DNA from: JAGQIB01 sp041393395
Lineage (GTDB): Bacteria; ARS69
Assembly (NCBI GenBank): GCA_041393395.1
Contig: JAWKKG010000003.1
Coordinates: 62,001 to 126,000, forward strand
Direction of reading: 5' to 3'
Length of the DNA: 64,000 nucleotides
How positions within the stretch are numbered: the stretch's first letter is position 1; every line of letters starts with the position of its first letter. This document shows, in pieces, positions 41,751 to 49,866 of this stretch. Both the position numbers and the translations under genes were made by a program. The notes beneath the pieces were generated by a model. That model was not told the origin of the DNA, made no database searches, and saw only the letters and a list, made by a program, of their open reading frames with translations.

Positions 41751-43526
41751 ATGACTTCCGCCCGTCTTGGGATGCTCGCGCTCGCGATGGCACTGATCGC
41801 GCCGGCCGCGACTTCCGCTCAGGACTACCTCCCCGCGGGAGAAGACGTCCACGAGCGCCTGCTGGAGATCAGCCCCTTGCTCGGGGTCTTCCAGCCCGAC
41901 GGGAACTCGAACTACGAAGGCCTCGGCAAGACGATCGGCCTGCGCATCGGACTGAACAACTCCCCGCGCTGGGGCGTGGAGGCCTACGGGTCGTTCACCG
42001 CCGGTCTGGAGCAGGAGCAGCGCACGGGACAGGTGCGCAGCTACGACGCGCAGCCCACGTTCGACACGTCCGGACGCCAGACGGGCTGGGTCATCACGAA
42101 CGTCGATCGCGTGGAGGGCGTCGAGCGCACGTCGTCCAATCTGCTCACGCTCGGCGGCGACATCGTGCTTCATCTCTCCGAGGGGCGGTTCCGTCCGTTC
42201 CTGCTCGGCGGCGGCGGCTTCATCGACGACGTCTCCAACAAGACGGAGAATCCGCCCGGCCCGTTCTCGAATCTGTTCTTCGATCTCGGTTTCGGCATCA
42301 AGTACAACAAGCCCTCCGGGATGTACTTCCGCCTCGAGCTGCGCGACGTGATCTTCGAGAAGTCCAATCTGCCGCGCGAGAATCCGGGCGCCTGGCTCGC
42401 CGCGATCCAGACCGACCTCTTCGATCGGGAAGGCGGGGTCGTCTGCGATCCGACCGGCGAGATCTGCCCCGATGGACTTCCCGACGGCGGAGTGGACGGC
42501 GTCGTCGGCCAGGAGCCGTACTCGCCGGACGCCCCGCGAGGTCTTCGCTGGCTGCACAACATCGGGGTCAACGCGAGCGTGACGATTCCCTACGGCTGGG
42601 CCTGGCGCGACGGGGACGGGGACGGTGTCGCGACGCGTTTCGACAAGTGCCCCGCGACCGCGATCGGCGTGGTGGTCGACGAGTTCGGCTGCGGCATCGA
42701 CTCCGACCAGGACGGTGTGTTCGATGGTCTGGATCAGTGCCCCGACACTCCGATCGGCGCGACCGTCGACGAACTCACCGGCTGCTCGAGCGACACCGAC
42801 GGCGACGGAGTGCTCGACGGTCTCGACCTCGATGACACGACGCCGAAGGGCGCCACCGTGGACGCACAGGGTCGTCATCGCGACACCGACGGCGACGGCA
42901 TCTTCGACGGACTCGACAAGTGTCCGGACACGCCGGTGGGCATCGCGGTGGACGAAGAGGGCTGCGCGAAGGACGAGGTCGAGAGGCGACTGCTCGAAGG
43001 CGAGACGATCGCCGTCAGCAACGTTCGTTTCGAGCTCGGCACGTCCGAGATCGAACCGCTGTCGTACCACTACATCAATCGCGCGGCGCAGCTGATCGAA
43101 CACTGGACCGGAGACGAGGAGCGGCCGGCCGCGATCGAGATCGGCGTGTACAGCGACGGCATCGGCACGCCGGAGTCGAACCGCCAGCTCACGCAGCGAC
43201 AGGCCGACAAGATCCGGATCTACCTGCTCGAGAACTTCCCGGGCATCGGCGCGAACAATCTCACCGCGAAGGGATACGGCGAGTCGGATCCGGTCGCGAG
43301 TGACGACACCGCCGAGGGTCGCGAGAAGAACCGTCGTGTCGTGTACCGGCGGATCGGAGACGGCGCCTCGCCCGAGTCGTACGACTTCGGCGCCAGCGCC
43401 GCCCGTGCGGCCGGCACCGTCGCGCCGCCTTCCGATCTTCCGGACATCGAAGTTCCGGACGCGCCGGAGCTCCCGGACGCTCTTCCGGAGCCGAAGCTCC
43501 CCGATCCGAACGAGGCACCGGAGTAG
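41751..43526 (+). CDS. outer-membrane protein with TSP3 repeats and OmpA peptidoglycan-binding domain
   Basis: 591 residues. A signal peptide ends near ATSAQ. A predicted beta-barrel (about residues 25-290) follows, with strands ending in aromatic residues (GVEAYGSF, GKTIGLRIGL). Next are four Asp-rich calcium-binding thrombospondin type 3-like repeats (DGDGDGVATRFDKCP, DSDQDGVFDGLDQCP, DTDGDGVLDGLDLDD, DTDGDGIFDGLDKCP). The OmpA domain has NVRFELGTSEIEP and the peptidoglycan-binding NRQLTQRQADKIRIYL with KGYGESDP. The last 60 residues are Pro-, Asp- and Glu-rich. It likely links the outer membrane to the cell wall. Confidence 0.9.
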   Translation: MTSARLGMLALAMALIAPAATSAQDYLPAGEDVHERLLEISPLLGVFQPDGNSNYEGLGKTIGLRIGLNNSPRWGVEAYGSFTAGLEQEQRTGQVRSYDAQPTFDTSGRQTGWVITNVDRVEGVERTSSNLLTLGGDIVLHLSEGRFRPFLLGGGGFIDDVSNKTENPPGPFSNLFFDLGFGIKYNKPSGMYFRLELRDVIFEKSNLPRENPGAWLAAIQTDLFDREGGVVCDPTGEICPDGLPDGGVDGVVGQEPYSPDAPRGLRWLHNIGVNASVTIPYGWAWRDGDGDGVATRFDKCPATAIGVVVDEFGCGIDSDQDGVFDGLDQCPDTPIGATVDELTGCSSDTDGDGVLDGLDLDDTTPKGATVDAQGRHRDTDGDGIFDGLDKCPDTPVGIAVDEEGCAKDEVERRLLEGETIAVSNVRFELGTSEIEPLSYHYINRAAQLIEHWTGDEERPAAIEIGVYSDGIGTPESNRQLTQRQADKIRIYLLENFPGIGANNLTAKGYGESDPVASDDTAEGREKNRRVVYRRIGDGASPESYDFGASAARAAGTVAPPSDLPDIEVPDAPELPDALPEPKLPDPNEAPE

Positions 43527-43578
43527 TTCCGGGTCCGCGCGGACGGGAGAATCACCACCCCCTGGCAGCGGAAAGAGA

Positions 43579-44070
43579 ATGGCCTCCATGCGTACGTCTG
43601 CGATTGCGCTCGCAGTCCTCGGAATCCTCGTCGGTCTGGCCCCCGGCTCCGCCCGGGCCGAGAACCGCCTCGAGCTCGCGCGCTACGGTGCGCGCATCGG
43701 TTTCTCTCTGACGCCGGATCAGTTCGTGGCCGGCTTCTATGGCGACTTCGGCGAGGTCGCCCCGAGCCTCACGTTCCGCCCCAGTGCGGACCTCGGGATC
43801 GGCAACAGCCTGTTCACGATCGTGGTGAACGGCGACTTCCAGTACTCGCTTCGCACACCCGATCTCCCGGCCTACCCGTACGTCGGCGCCGGTCTCGGTC
43901 TCGGCTACTACACCGCGGACGGCGGCGGCGACGATACCGGCATCGGTCTGAATCTCTACGTCGGGGCCGAGCGCTCGCTCGGGGATTTGAACTCTGCGCA
44001 CGGAGAAATCCGCTTCGGTGTGGGCGACATCCCCGACGTGAAGATCGTCGTGGGGATGGGCTTCTACTAG
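43579..44070 (+). CDS. small outer-membrane beta-barrel protein
   Basis: 163 residues with a signal peptide (MRTSAIALAVLGILVGLAPGSARA). The mature part has alternating-residue strands (IGFSLTPDQFVAGFYGDFGEV, YVGAGLGLGYYTA, GIGLNLYVGAERSLGDL) and ends in an aromatic residue (VVGMGFY), typical of eight-stranded outer-membrane barrels of the OmpW/OmpX size. It follows the OmpA-type gene by 52 bp and is probably co-transcribed. No specific function can be assigned. Confidence 0.8.
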   Translation: MASMRTSAIALAVLGILVGLAPGSARAENRLELARYGARIGFSLTPDQFVAGFYGDFGEVAPSLTFRPSADLGIGNSLFTIVVNGDFQYSLRTPDLPAYPYVGAGLGLGYYTADGGGDDTGIGLNLYVGAERSLGDLNSAHGEIRFGVGDIPDVKIVVGMGFY

Positions 44071-44109
44071 GCGCCTCGTTCCGTCGGAGCGCGGCGCTCT
44101 CTCGAGACA

Positions 44110-44136
44110 CCGTGCGGCGGCCGCGCCGCCGCACGG
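44110..44136 (+). terminator. hairpin after the beta-barrel gene
   Basis: CCGTGCGGCGG and CCGCCGCACGG pair perfectly over 11 bases around a 5-base loop, about 40 bp after the stop codon. There is no T tract, so it is less certain as an intrinsic terminator. Confidence 0.5.
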
Positions 44137-44688
44137 AACCCGACGGCCGGCACCGCAAGAAAACGACTCGGTGGTCCACAATTCAACCCGGAAGCTAGTT
44201 GGCCCCGGACGCGATACTCTCTGCCCGTGAACACATGCGAGCGCGCCGCTTTGCGGAGAGCCCGAATCCACCGCGCGGCTACGATTTCGCCGCAATTTCT
44301 GTCTCCGCGCGAGATGCAAATAGCTACATTTTGAGTCAGGGTTAACGCGGAGCCACGTCAGAATAGCCAAAATTCTGCACTTTCGAGCAACTTCCCCCCG
44401 AGATTCTGCTAACGATTCGCCGCGCGGCGCCGATCTCTAGTTTGTCGACGGGAACACCGACCCCATCTCGGAATCGACATCAGGCCGGGTCGGGCCCCGA
44501 AGACGAGGGAAGATCGAAAGGCACCGGCCGCACCGACATCACGACTCTCGCATCGCTGCCGGGCAACCGGCGGCGCCGGTGAAGCAGACAACACGAGCCT
44601 TCCGAACCCTGACGATCGACCCGAAAGCGGGACTCTTCCGGGACAGACAACCGGGTTTCGCAACACAAGGAAGAGAACCGGATCCCCC

Positions 44689-44716
44689 GGGCCCCCGAGA
44701 GCAATCTCGGGGGCCC
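44689..44716 (+). terminator. perfect 12-bp stem hairpin in the leader of the S9 peptidase region
   Basis: GGGCCCCCGAGA, a GCAA tetraloop and TCTCGGGGGCCC, then TTTGGTTGTGG. The GNRA-type loop and following T-rich bases fit a terminator of an upstream RNA or an attenuator. It is about 190 bp before the peptidase start. Confidence 0.6.
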
Positions 44717-44907
44717 TTTGGTTGTGGTTCGCAAATTGTGTCCGGCCTCCGAACGACGCGAAGCGAGACACAAGCTGGCCATCTTTGGCCATCCGCCGTA
44801 CCGCCGTAGACAATGAAGCGGCGCCCGCGAATCGAGACACACTTTTCGCACCACAACGTTCGGGCAACGTGAGAGATTCTGCGGCAGAAACCGACGGAGG
44901 TGCATTC

Positions 44908-46896
44908 ATGGCGCGCAGTGTGCGAATCGACGATCTGTTCCGCTTCATTCTGCCGGGGTCCCCGGCGTTGTCACCGGACGGGGGGCGCGTGGCCTTCGTG
45001 GTGAAGCGGGTCAACGCGAAGGAGAACCGGTACGAGTCGCACCTCTACGTGATGCCCGCGAAGGGCGGACGCGCGCGCCAGCTGACGCGCGGCCTCGTGT
45101 CGGACGGCGCGCCCACGTGGAGCCCGGACGGCCAGCACCTCGCGTTCGTGTCGGACCGCGGTGGCAAGGCGGCCAACGTGTGGGTGCTGCCCGTGGACGG
45201 CGGCGAGCCGTGGCAGCTGACGGACCTGAAGGGCGGCCCCGTCACCTCGCTCTCCTACAGCCCGGATGGCAAGGAGCTCGCGTTTGCCCACCTCGAGATG
45301 CCCTGGGTCGATCCCGAGGTGCGCAAGAAGCAGGCGCACTTCAAGCACGTGACGCGCCTCTACCACAAGGAAGACGGCACCGGCTGGTTCGGCGATGCGT
45401 ACTGGACGATCTGGAAGGCGCAGGCGAGCACCGGCCGCGCGAAAGCACTGACGCCGGGCGCCCATCACGACCAGTTCCCGTCCTGGAGCCCGGACTCCCG
45501 GAAGATCGTGTTCGTCACGAACCGTGCGCCGGAGGCGGATCGCTCGCCGGATCTCGGACACGTGTGCGTGATGGATCGTCAGGGGAAGGGCGTGCGCGAG
45601 ATCTCGCGTGGAACCGGCAGTCGAGAGGCGCCGGTGTTCGGACTGGACGGCAAGTACGTCTACTGGGTCGGCTACGAAGGCGGCAGCGGCGAGTGGCTCG
45701 AGCACGAGCATACGGTCCATCGCGCACCGGTCGACGGCAAGGGCCCGATTCGCGAGCTGAACGTCGGCCACGACCGCTGGGCGATGAACATGGTCGGGAC
45801 CGACACGACGAGCGCACAGTCCACGATCGTGCGCGTGTACCGGGACGGCGAGCAGGAGCGCGTGCTGTTCGGCTCCGACGAGGACGGGTCGTACCGTCTG
45901 TATTCACTGCCGGCCGAGGGCGGCGCGCCGCCGCGCCTCGAGTTCGGCGGCAAGGTCTCGGTGATCGGCACGTCGGTTCGGGCGGATCTCGGGATCGCGA
46001 TCGCGTGCGTCGCGACCACCGCCGACACCGGCGAGCTGTACCGCGTTCGCCTCGACGGATCGAACGAACCGCAACGTCTCACGCAGCTCACGAAGCCGTT
46101 CTTCCGCCCGCTGAAGTTCAACCTGCCGGAAGAAGTCCGGATCAAGAACGGAAAGACGGAGCTGCAGGGCTGGGTGCTCAAGCCGCCGGGATTCCGCGCG
46201 GGCAAGAAGTACCCCACGCTGATCGAGGTCCACGGCGGCCCGATGACGCAGTACGGCGAGGCGTGGTTCCACGAGATGCACGTACTGGCCGGCAAGGGCT
46301 GGGTCGTGGCGTACTGCAACCCGCGCGGGAGTTCCGGTCGGGGCACCGACTTCTCGGGCTGCATCGAGGGAGAGTGGGGCGAAAAGGACTGGTCCGACAT
46401 TCAGGCCTTCTCGGACTGGGTCGCGAAGCAACCGTACGTCGATTCCAAGCGCCTCGGGATTCTGGGCGGGAGCTACGGCGGCTACATGTCCCTCTGGGCC
46501 GTGGGCCATACGAACCGCTACAAGGCGGCGTGCGCGCAGCGGAACGCGGCGGACTTCTGGATCCACTGGGGCTCGAGCGACTACGGCTGGTTCCGCACGA
46601 AGTTCTTCGGGGGGAAGCACCCCTGGGACGCCCCGGGCGAGTACCACAAGGTCTCTCCCGCGTTCTATGCGCAGAACGTTCGGACGCCGCTGTTGCTCAT
46701 CCACTCGGAGGGCGACCTGCGGTGTCCGATCGCCGAGAGTGAGATGATGTTCACCGCGATGAAGTTGCTCGGGAAGGCGCCGTGCGAGCTCGTGCGATTC
46801 GAAGGGGAATTCCACGGTCTGTCGCGCGGCGGGAAGCCGCGCAATCGCGAAGAGCGGTTGAAGCGGATCGTGGATTGGTTCGAACGCTACCTGTAG
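44908..46896 (+). CDS. S9-family prolyl oligopeptidase/acylaminoacyl-peptidase-like enzyme
   Basis: 662 residues, start at MARSVRIDDLFRF with CGGAGG upstream. The N-terminal half is a WD40/Tolb-like propeller (repeats ALSPDGGRVAFV, TWSPDGQHLAFVSD, SYSPDGKELAFAH, SWSPDSRKIVFVTN). The C-terminal alpha/beta-hydrolase domain has the nucleophile GILGGSYGGYMSLW, the oxyanion region VEVHGGP-like IEVHGGPMTQYGEAW, the acidic residue in IHSEGDLRCP and the histidine in GEFHGLSRGG. No signal peptide is seen, so it is probably cytosolic. The next gene is 13 bp downstream. Confidence 0.93.
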   Translation: MARSVRIDDLFRFILPGSPALSPDGGRVAFVVKRVNAKENRYESHLYVMPAKGGRARQLTRGLVSDGAPTWSPDGQHLAFVSDRGGKAANVWVLPVDGGEPWQLTDLKGGPVTSLSYSPDGKELAFAHLEMPWVDPEVRKKQAHFKHVTRLYHKEDGTGWFGDAYWTIWKAQASTGRAKALTPGAHHDQFPSWSPDSRKIVFVTNRAPEADRSPDLGHVCVMDRQGKGVREISRGTGSREAPVFGLDGKYVYWVGYEGGSGEWLEHEHTVHRAPVDGKGPIRELNVGHDRWAMNMVGTDTTSAQSTIVRVYRDGEQERVLFGSDEDGSYRLYSLPAEGGAPPRLEFGGKVSVIGTSVRADLGIAIACVATTADTGELYRVRLDGSNEPQRLTQLTKPFFRPLKFNLPEEVRIKNGKTELQGWVLKPPGFRAGKKYPTLIEVHGGPMTQYGEAWFHEMHVLAGKGWVVAYCNPRGSSGRGTDFSGCIEGEWGEKDWSDIQAFSDWVAKQPYVDSKRLGILGGSYGGYMSLWAVGHTNRYKAACAQRNAADFWIHWGSSDYGWFRTKFFGGKHPWDAPGEYHKVSPAFYAQNVRTPLLLIHSEGDLRCPIAESEMMFTAMKLLGKAPCELVRFEGEFHGLSRGGKPRNREERLKRIVDWFERYL

Positions 46897-46909
46897 AGGG
46901 GGCCGCACG

Positions 46910-47404
46910 ATGAAGACGGAGATCGCGAGGATCTTGCAGCGGGATCTCGCGGCCATCCGTCGCGAGATCGAGGCGTACCCGTCGGAAGCGGATCTGTGGA
47001 AGTCGCCCCCCGGCATCACGAATCCGGGCGGCACGATGGCGCTGCATGTCGCCGGGAACCTTCGCCACTTTTTCGGGGCCGTCCTCGCGAAGGACGGGTT
47101 CGTGCGCGACCGGCCGGCGGAGTTCGCTGCCCGCGACGTTCCACGCGCCGACATCGTCGCCCGCCTGGACGCGGCGGCGACGGCCGTCGCGCGCTCGCTC
47201 GAGTCGCTGCCCGAGTCGCGTCTGGACGAACCCTACCCGGTGGACTTCGACGGGCTCACGCTCTCGGTCCGGCAGTTCGTGCTCCATCTCGCCGTCCATC
47301 TCGCCTATCACCTCGGACAGATCGACTACCACCGGCGCCTCGTCTGCGCCGACGCGCGCACCGTGGGGGCCGTTTCCATCCCGGAGCTCGGAGATCGAGC
47401 GTGA
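46910..47404 (+). CDS. DinB-family metal-binding four-helix protein
   Basis: 164 residues. Predominantly helical, with the first metal His near MALHVAGNLRHFF and the last two in LHLAVHLAYHLGQIDYHRR, the DinB/YfiT pattern. Such proteins are thiol-dependent transferases or unknown; the N-terminus IARILQRDLAAIRREIEAYP fits DUF1572/DUF664 members. Sits 13 bp after the S9 peptidase and 28 bp before the thioesterase-like gene, so it is part of one transcript. Confidence 0.8.
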   Translation: MKTEIARILQRDLAAIRREIEAYPSEADLWKSPPGITNPGGTMALHVAGNLRHFFGAVLAKDGFVRDRPAEFAARDVPRADIVARLDAAATAVARSLESLPESRLDEPYPVDFDGLTLSVRQFVLHLAVHLAYHLGQIDYHRRLVCADARTVGAVSIPELGDRA

Positions 47405-47432
47405 GGCGCCCGAGCATCCCCGGGAGGAGCGT

Positions 47433-47897
47433 GTGAGCGACCCCGTCGAGCTGACCGAGTATCTCCAGGGTGTCATTCCCGCAGCTCGCTCGATGGGGAT
47501 TCGCGTGGTCGCGACGGGAGCCGAAGAGGTCCGGCTCGAGGCGCCGTTCGCGCCGAACGTGAACGATCACGACAGCGCGTTCGCGGGCAGCGTGTCCTCG
47601 CTCGCGATTCTCGCCGGCTGGACCTGGGTTCACGAGTGTCTGCAGCGCGAGTCGATTCTCGCCGGCACCGTGCTGCGCGCCAGCTCTCTGCAGTTCCGTA
47701 CGGCGGCGCGCGGGGACCTCGTGGCGATCGCCCGCGCGCCCGACCCGCGCGACGTCGACCGCATGCTGCGCGGTATCCGCAAGTTCGGCCGCGGTCGCGT
47801 GTCCGTGAAGGTGGAGGTGCGTTCCGGCGACGACCTGGTCGCCGAGCACGAGGGCGACTATGCGGCCGGTACCGAGGATCCCGTCGAGCGACCATGA
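47433..47897 (+). CDS. YiiD C-terminal-type thioesterase-like protein (hotdog fold)
   Basis: 154 residues from the GTG at 47433 (GGAGG five bases upstream). VIPAARSMGIRVVATGAEEVRLEAPFAPNVNDHDSAFAGS is the motif of the YiiD thioesterase domain, and SSLAILAGWTWVHECLQRE supplies the central hotdog helix. The C-terminal half (RKFGRGRVSVKVEVRSGDDLVAEHEGDYA) completes the sheet. The E. coli protein carries an acetyltransferase ahead of this domain; here it stands alone. Substrate unknown. Confidence 0.82.
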   Translation: MSDPVELTEYLQGVIPAARSMGIRVVATGAEEVRLEAPFAPNVNDHDSAFAGSVSSLAILAGWTWVHECLQRESILAGTVLRASSLQFRTAARGDLVAIARAPDPRDVDRMLRGIRKFGRGRVSVKVEVRSGDDLVAEHEGDYAAGTEDPVERP

Positions 47898-48000
47898 CGC
47901 GGGTCGAGCCCGAGCGGAGCTCTCCTGTCTCCCCGTCCTCCCCGAATCCGAACGAACGGGAGGCGCCCGAATCCCCGGCCGCCCGACCCGGAGGTTGCAC

Positions 48001-48273
48001 GTGCCCAAGTTCGTGATCGAACGCGAGATTCCCGGCGCCGGATCCCTCTCCCCGACGGACCTTCGCGCCATCTCCCAGAAGTCGTGCGGCGTCCTGGCGG
48101 ACATGGCGCCCGCCGTGCAGTGGGTTCAGAGCTTCGTGACCGACGACAAGGTGTACTGCGTGTATCTCGCCCCGGACGAGGCCGCGGTCCGCGAGCATGC
48201 TCGCCGCGGGGAGTTTCCCGCCGATCGCGTCTCCCGGGTGCGAGCGATCATCGATCCGGCGACGGCCGAGTAG
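48001..48273 (+). CDS. DUF4242-family small protein
   Basis: 90 residues from GTG (GGAGG upstream). MPKFVIEREIPGAGSLSPTDLRAISQKSCGVL and VQWVQSFVTDDKVYCVYLAPDEAAVREHARRG match the DUF4242 / nickel-binding ferredoxin-like family (SCO4226 type). Its function is uncertain. It lies 103 bp after the thioesterase-like gene. Confidence 0.8.
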   Translation: MPKFVIEREIPGAGSLSPTDLRAISQKSCGVLADMAPAVQWVQSFVTDDKVYCVYLAPDEAAVREHARRGEFPADRVSRVRAIIDPATAE

Positions 48274-48355
48274 GCGACGCCGGCCCCGGCGAGAACGCGG
48301 TCACAGGGCGCGGCGCCCGCGCGTATCCTGGAGACCATCCACCGCGGAGGTCTCC

Positions 48356-49756
48356 ATGCGTCGCCCCCTGTCCGGCTCCCCCCGGAGCCTCGTTCCGACG
48401 ACCCGGCCCGGCTCGCTCGCTCCCGTCGCGCCCCTTCTCGTCGTGCTCGCGTCGTCGGCCCTCGCCGTCCCCCGGATGGCGTGCGCGCAGACCTACGACG
48501 TCACGGACCTCGGGGGCTCCGCGACGCAGAACCAGACCTGGTCGGTGACCGACGGCGGGCTCGTCGTCGGCTACTCGACGTTCTCGAACGGCGCGACGGA
48601 GGGCTTCTTCTTCGACGGCGCCGCCCTGACGTTCATCGGCACGCCGCCGCAGACGTCGCGGACCGATCTGCTCGGCGTGAACTCGCTCGGGCAGGCGGTC
48701 GGCAAGTCCGGCACGACATTCGAGAACGGGCAGGCGATCCTGTGGACGGCGGACGGCAGTCCCGATGGAAACACGCAATCACTCGGCACGCTCGGCGGGT
48801 CGCGTTCGGCCGCGACGTCGATCAACGACGTCGGGCAGATCGTCGGCTGGACGAAGCTGGCCGGCGACGCGGAATCGCGCCCGTTCGTGTGGCAGAACGG
48901 TGTGATGGACTCGCTCCCGTTGCTCGGCGGAACCCAGGGCGGCGCGGAGTGGATCAACGCGAGCGGCCAGATCGTCGGCGGCTCCACGACGGATACGGAT
49001 GGCCTGCAGCAGTTCGCGGTCGTGTGGGAGCAGGGTACGGTGAAGCGGCTGCCGCCCGAACATCCCGGACTGAACAACCTCGCGTACTTCATTCACGACG
49101 ACGGTTCCATCGCGGGTTCCGTGCGCCAGCCGCGCCCGGGCGGCGGCTTCCTGACGCGCGCGGCGATCTGGCGCGACGGCGAGGTCGATCTTCAGCTCGG
49201 TACGCTCGCGGACGGCACGCCGGCCGAGCAGTTCGCGTCGAGCTGGGCCAGCGGCGTGAACGCGAACGGCGAGGTCGTCGGCATGTCCGTGAACGCCGCG
49301 AGCGCGCTCGTGCCGTTCCTGTACCGGAACGGCGAGATGGTCGAGCTGAACGATCTCCTGCCGGCCCCGTGGATCGCGGACTACGTCGGTTCGGGGGCGA
49401 TCAACGACGCCGGCCAGATCGTGGTCAGCGCCGTGTGGCCCGGCCAACCGGGCACGCGCGCGCTGCTGCTCTCGCCGCCGGCCGTCACGTCGGTGGACGT
49501 GCTGCCCTCGGGCCGTGTCGCGGCGACGCCGAATCCGTTCCGTCTCGCCACCGTGCTGTCTCGCGACCCGGGGTCGTCCGCGGCACCCTGGCGCATCGTC
49601 GACGTGCGGGGCCGCGCAATTCGCCTTCTCCCCTCCGACGCCTCGTCCACGCGATGGGACGGTCGAGACGAGAACGGTCGCTCCGTTCCGGCCGGCGTCT
49701 ACTTCGTCGTGAGTTCGGAAACCTCCGCCGCGAGCAAGCTCGTTCGCCTCCGCTGA
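48356..49756 (+). CDS. secreted HAF-repeat protein with FlgD-like sorting tail
   Basis: 466 residues. A long N-terminal signal (SLAPVAPLLVVLASSALA) is followed by repeats of the HAF type, each with a 'G...W(V/T)dGV' core: TWSVTDGGLVVGYSTF, TSINDVGQIVGWTKL, EWINASGQIVGGSTTD, GVNANGEVVGMSV, AINDAGQIVVSAV, spaced about 50 residues apart. The end, ATPNPFRLATVL to SVPAGVYFVVSSETSAASKLVRLR, is the FlgD Ig-like C-terminal sorting module, so the protein is exported to the surface or medium. Function otherwise unknown. Confidence 0.85.
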   Translation: MRRPLSGSPRSLVPTTRPGSLAPVAPLLVVLASSALAVPRMACAQTYDVTDLGGSATQNQTWSVTDGGLVVGYSTFSNGATEGFFFDGAALTFIGTPPQTSRTDLLGVNSLGQAVGKSGTTFENGQAILWTADGSPDGNTQSLGTLGGSRSAATSINDVGQIVGWTKLAGDAESRPFVWQNGVMDSLPLLGGTQGGAEWINASGQIVGGSTTDTDGLQQFAVVWEQGTVKRLPPEHPGLNNLAYFIHDDGSIAGSVRQPRPGGGFLTRAAIWRDGEVDLQLGTLADGTPAEQFASSWASGVNANGEVVGMSVNAASALVPFLYRNGEMVELNDLLPAPWIADYVGSGAINDAGQIVVSAVWPGQPGTRALLLSPPAVTSVDVLPSGRVAATPNPFRLATVLSRDPGSSAAPWRIVDVRGRAIRLLPSDASSTRWDGRDENGRSVPAGVYFVVSSETSAASKLVRLR

Positions 49757-49866
49757 CGGCCCCCGAGGGCGGAAAGATCGAGAAACGCCCCGGTTGCAAC
49801 CGCCGGAGGCGCGGGCGTAAGCTTGTCCCACTCCCCTCGCTCGTCCTCAGCCCGGAGGACCGGGAA

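Larger units (their letters stand above)
44071..44907. other. long noncoding region with an AT-rich patch and two hairpins
   Basis: 837 bp, the longest gene-free stretch. It starts with a terminator-like hairpin (44110-44136). A region of noticeably lower GC at about 44270-44420 (GATGCAAATAGCTACATTTTGAGTCAGGG) is a probable promoter zone. Around 44430-44700 is a GC-rich stretch that could be structured RNA and ends at the perfect hairpin 44689-44716. The remaining 190 bp runs to the peptidase gene. I could not match it to rnpB, SRP RNA, 6S RNA, tmRNA or a known riboswitch. Confidence 0.5.

Noticed and set aside
48481..49866. Long N-terminal extension of the LVIVD protein
   Set aside because: It overlaps the HAF protein in another frame; the signal peptide begins at 49867.
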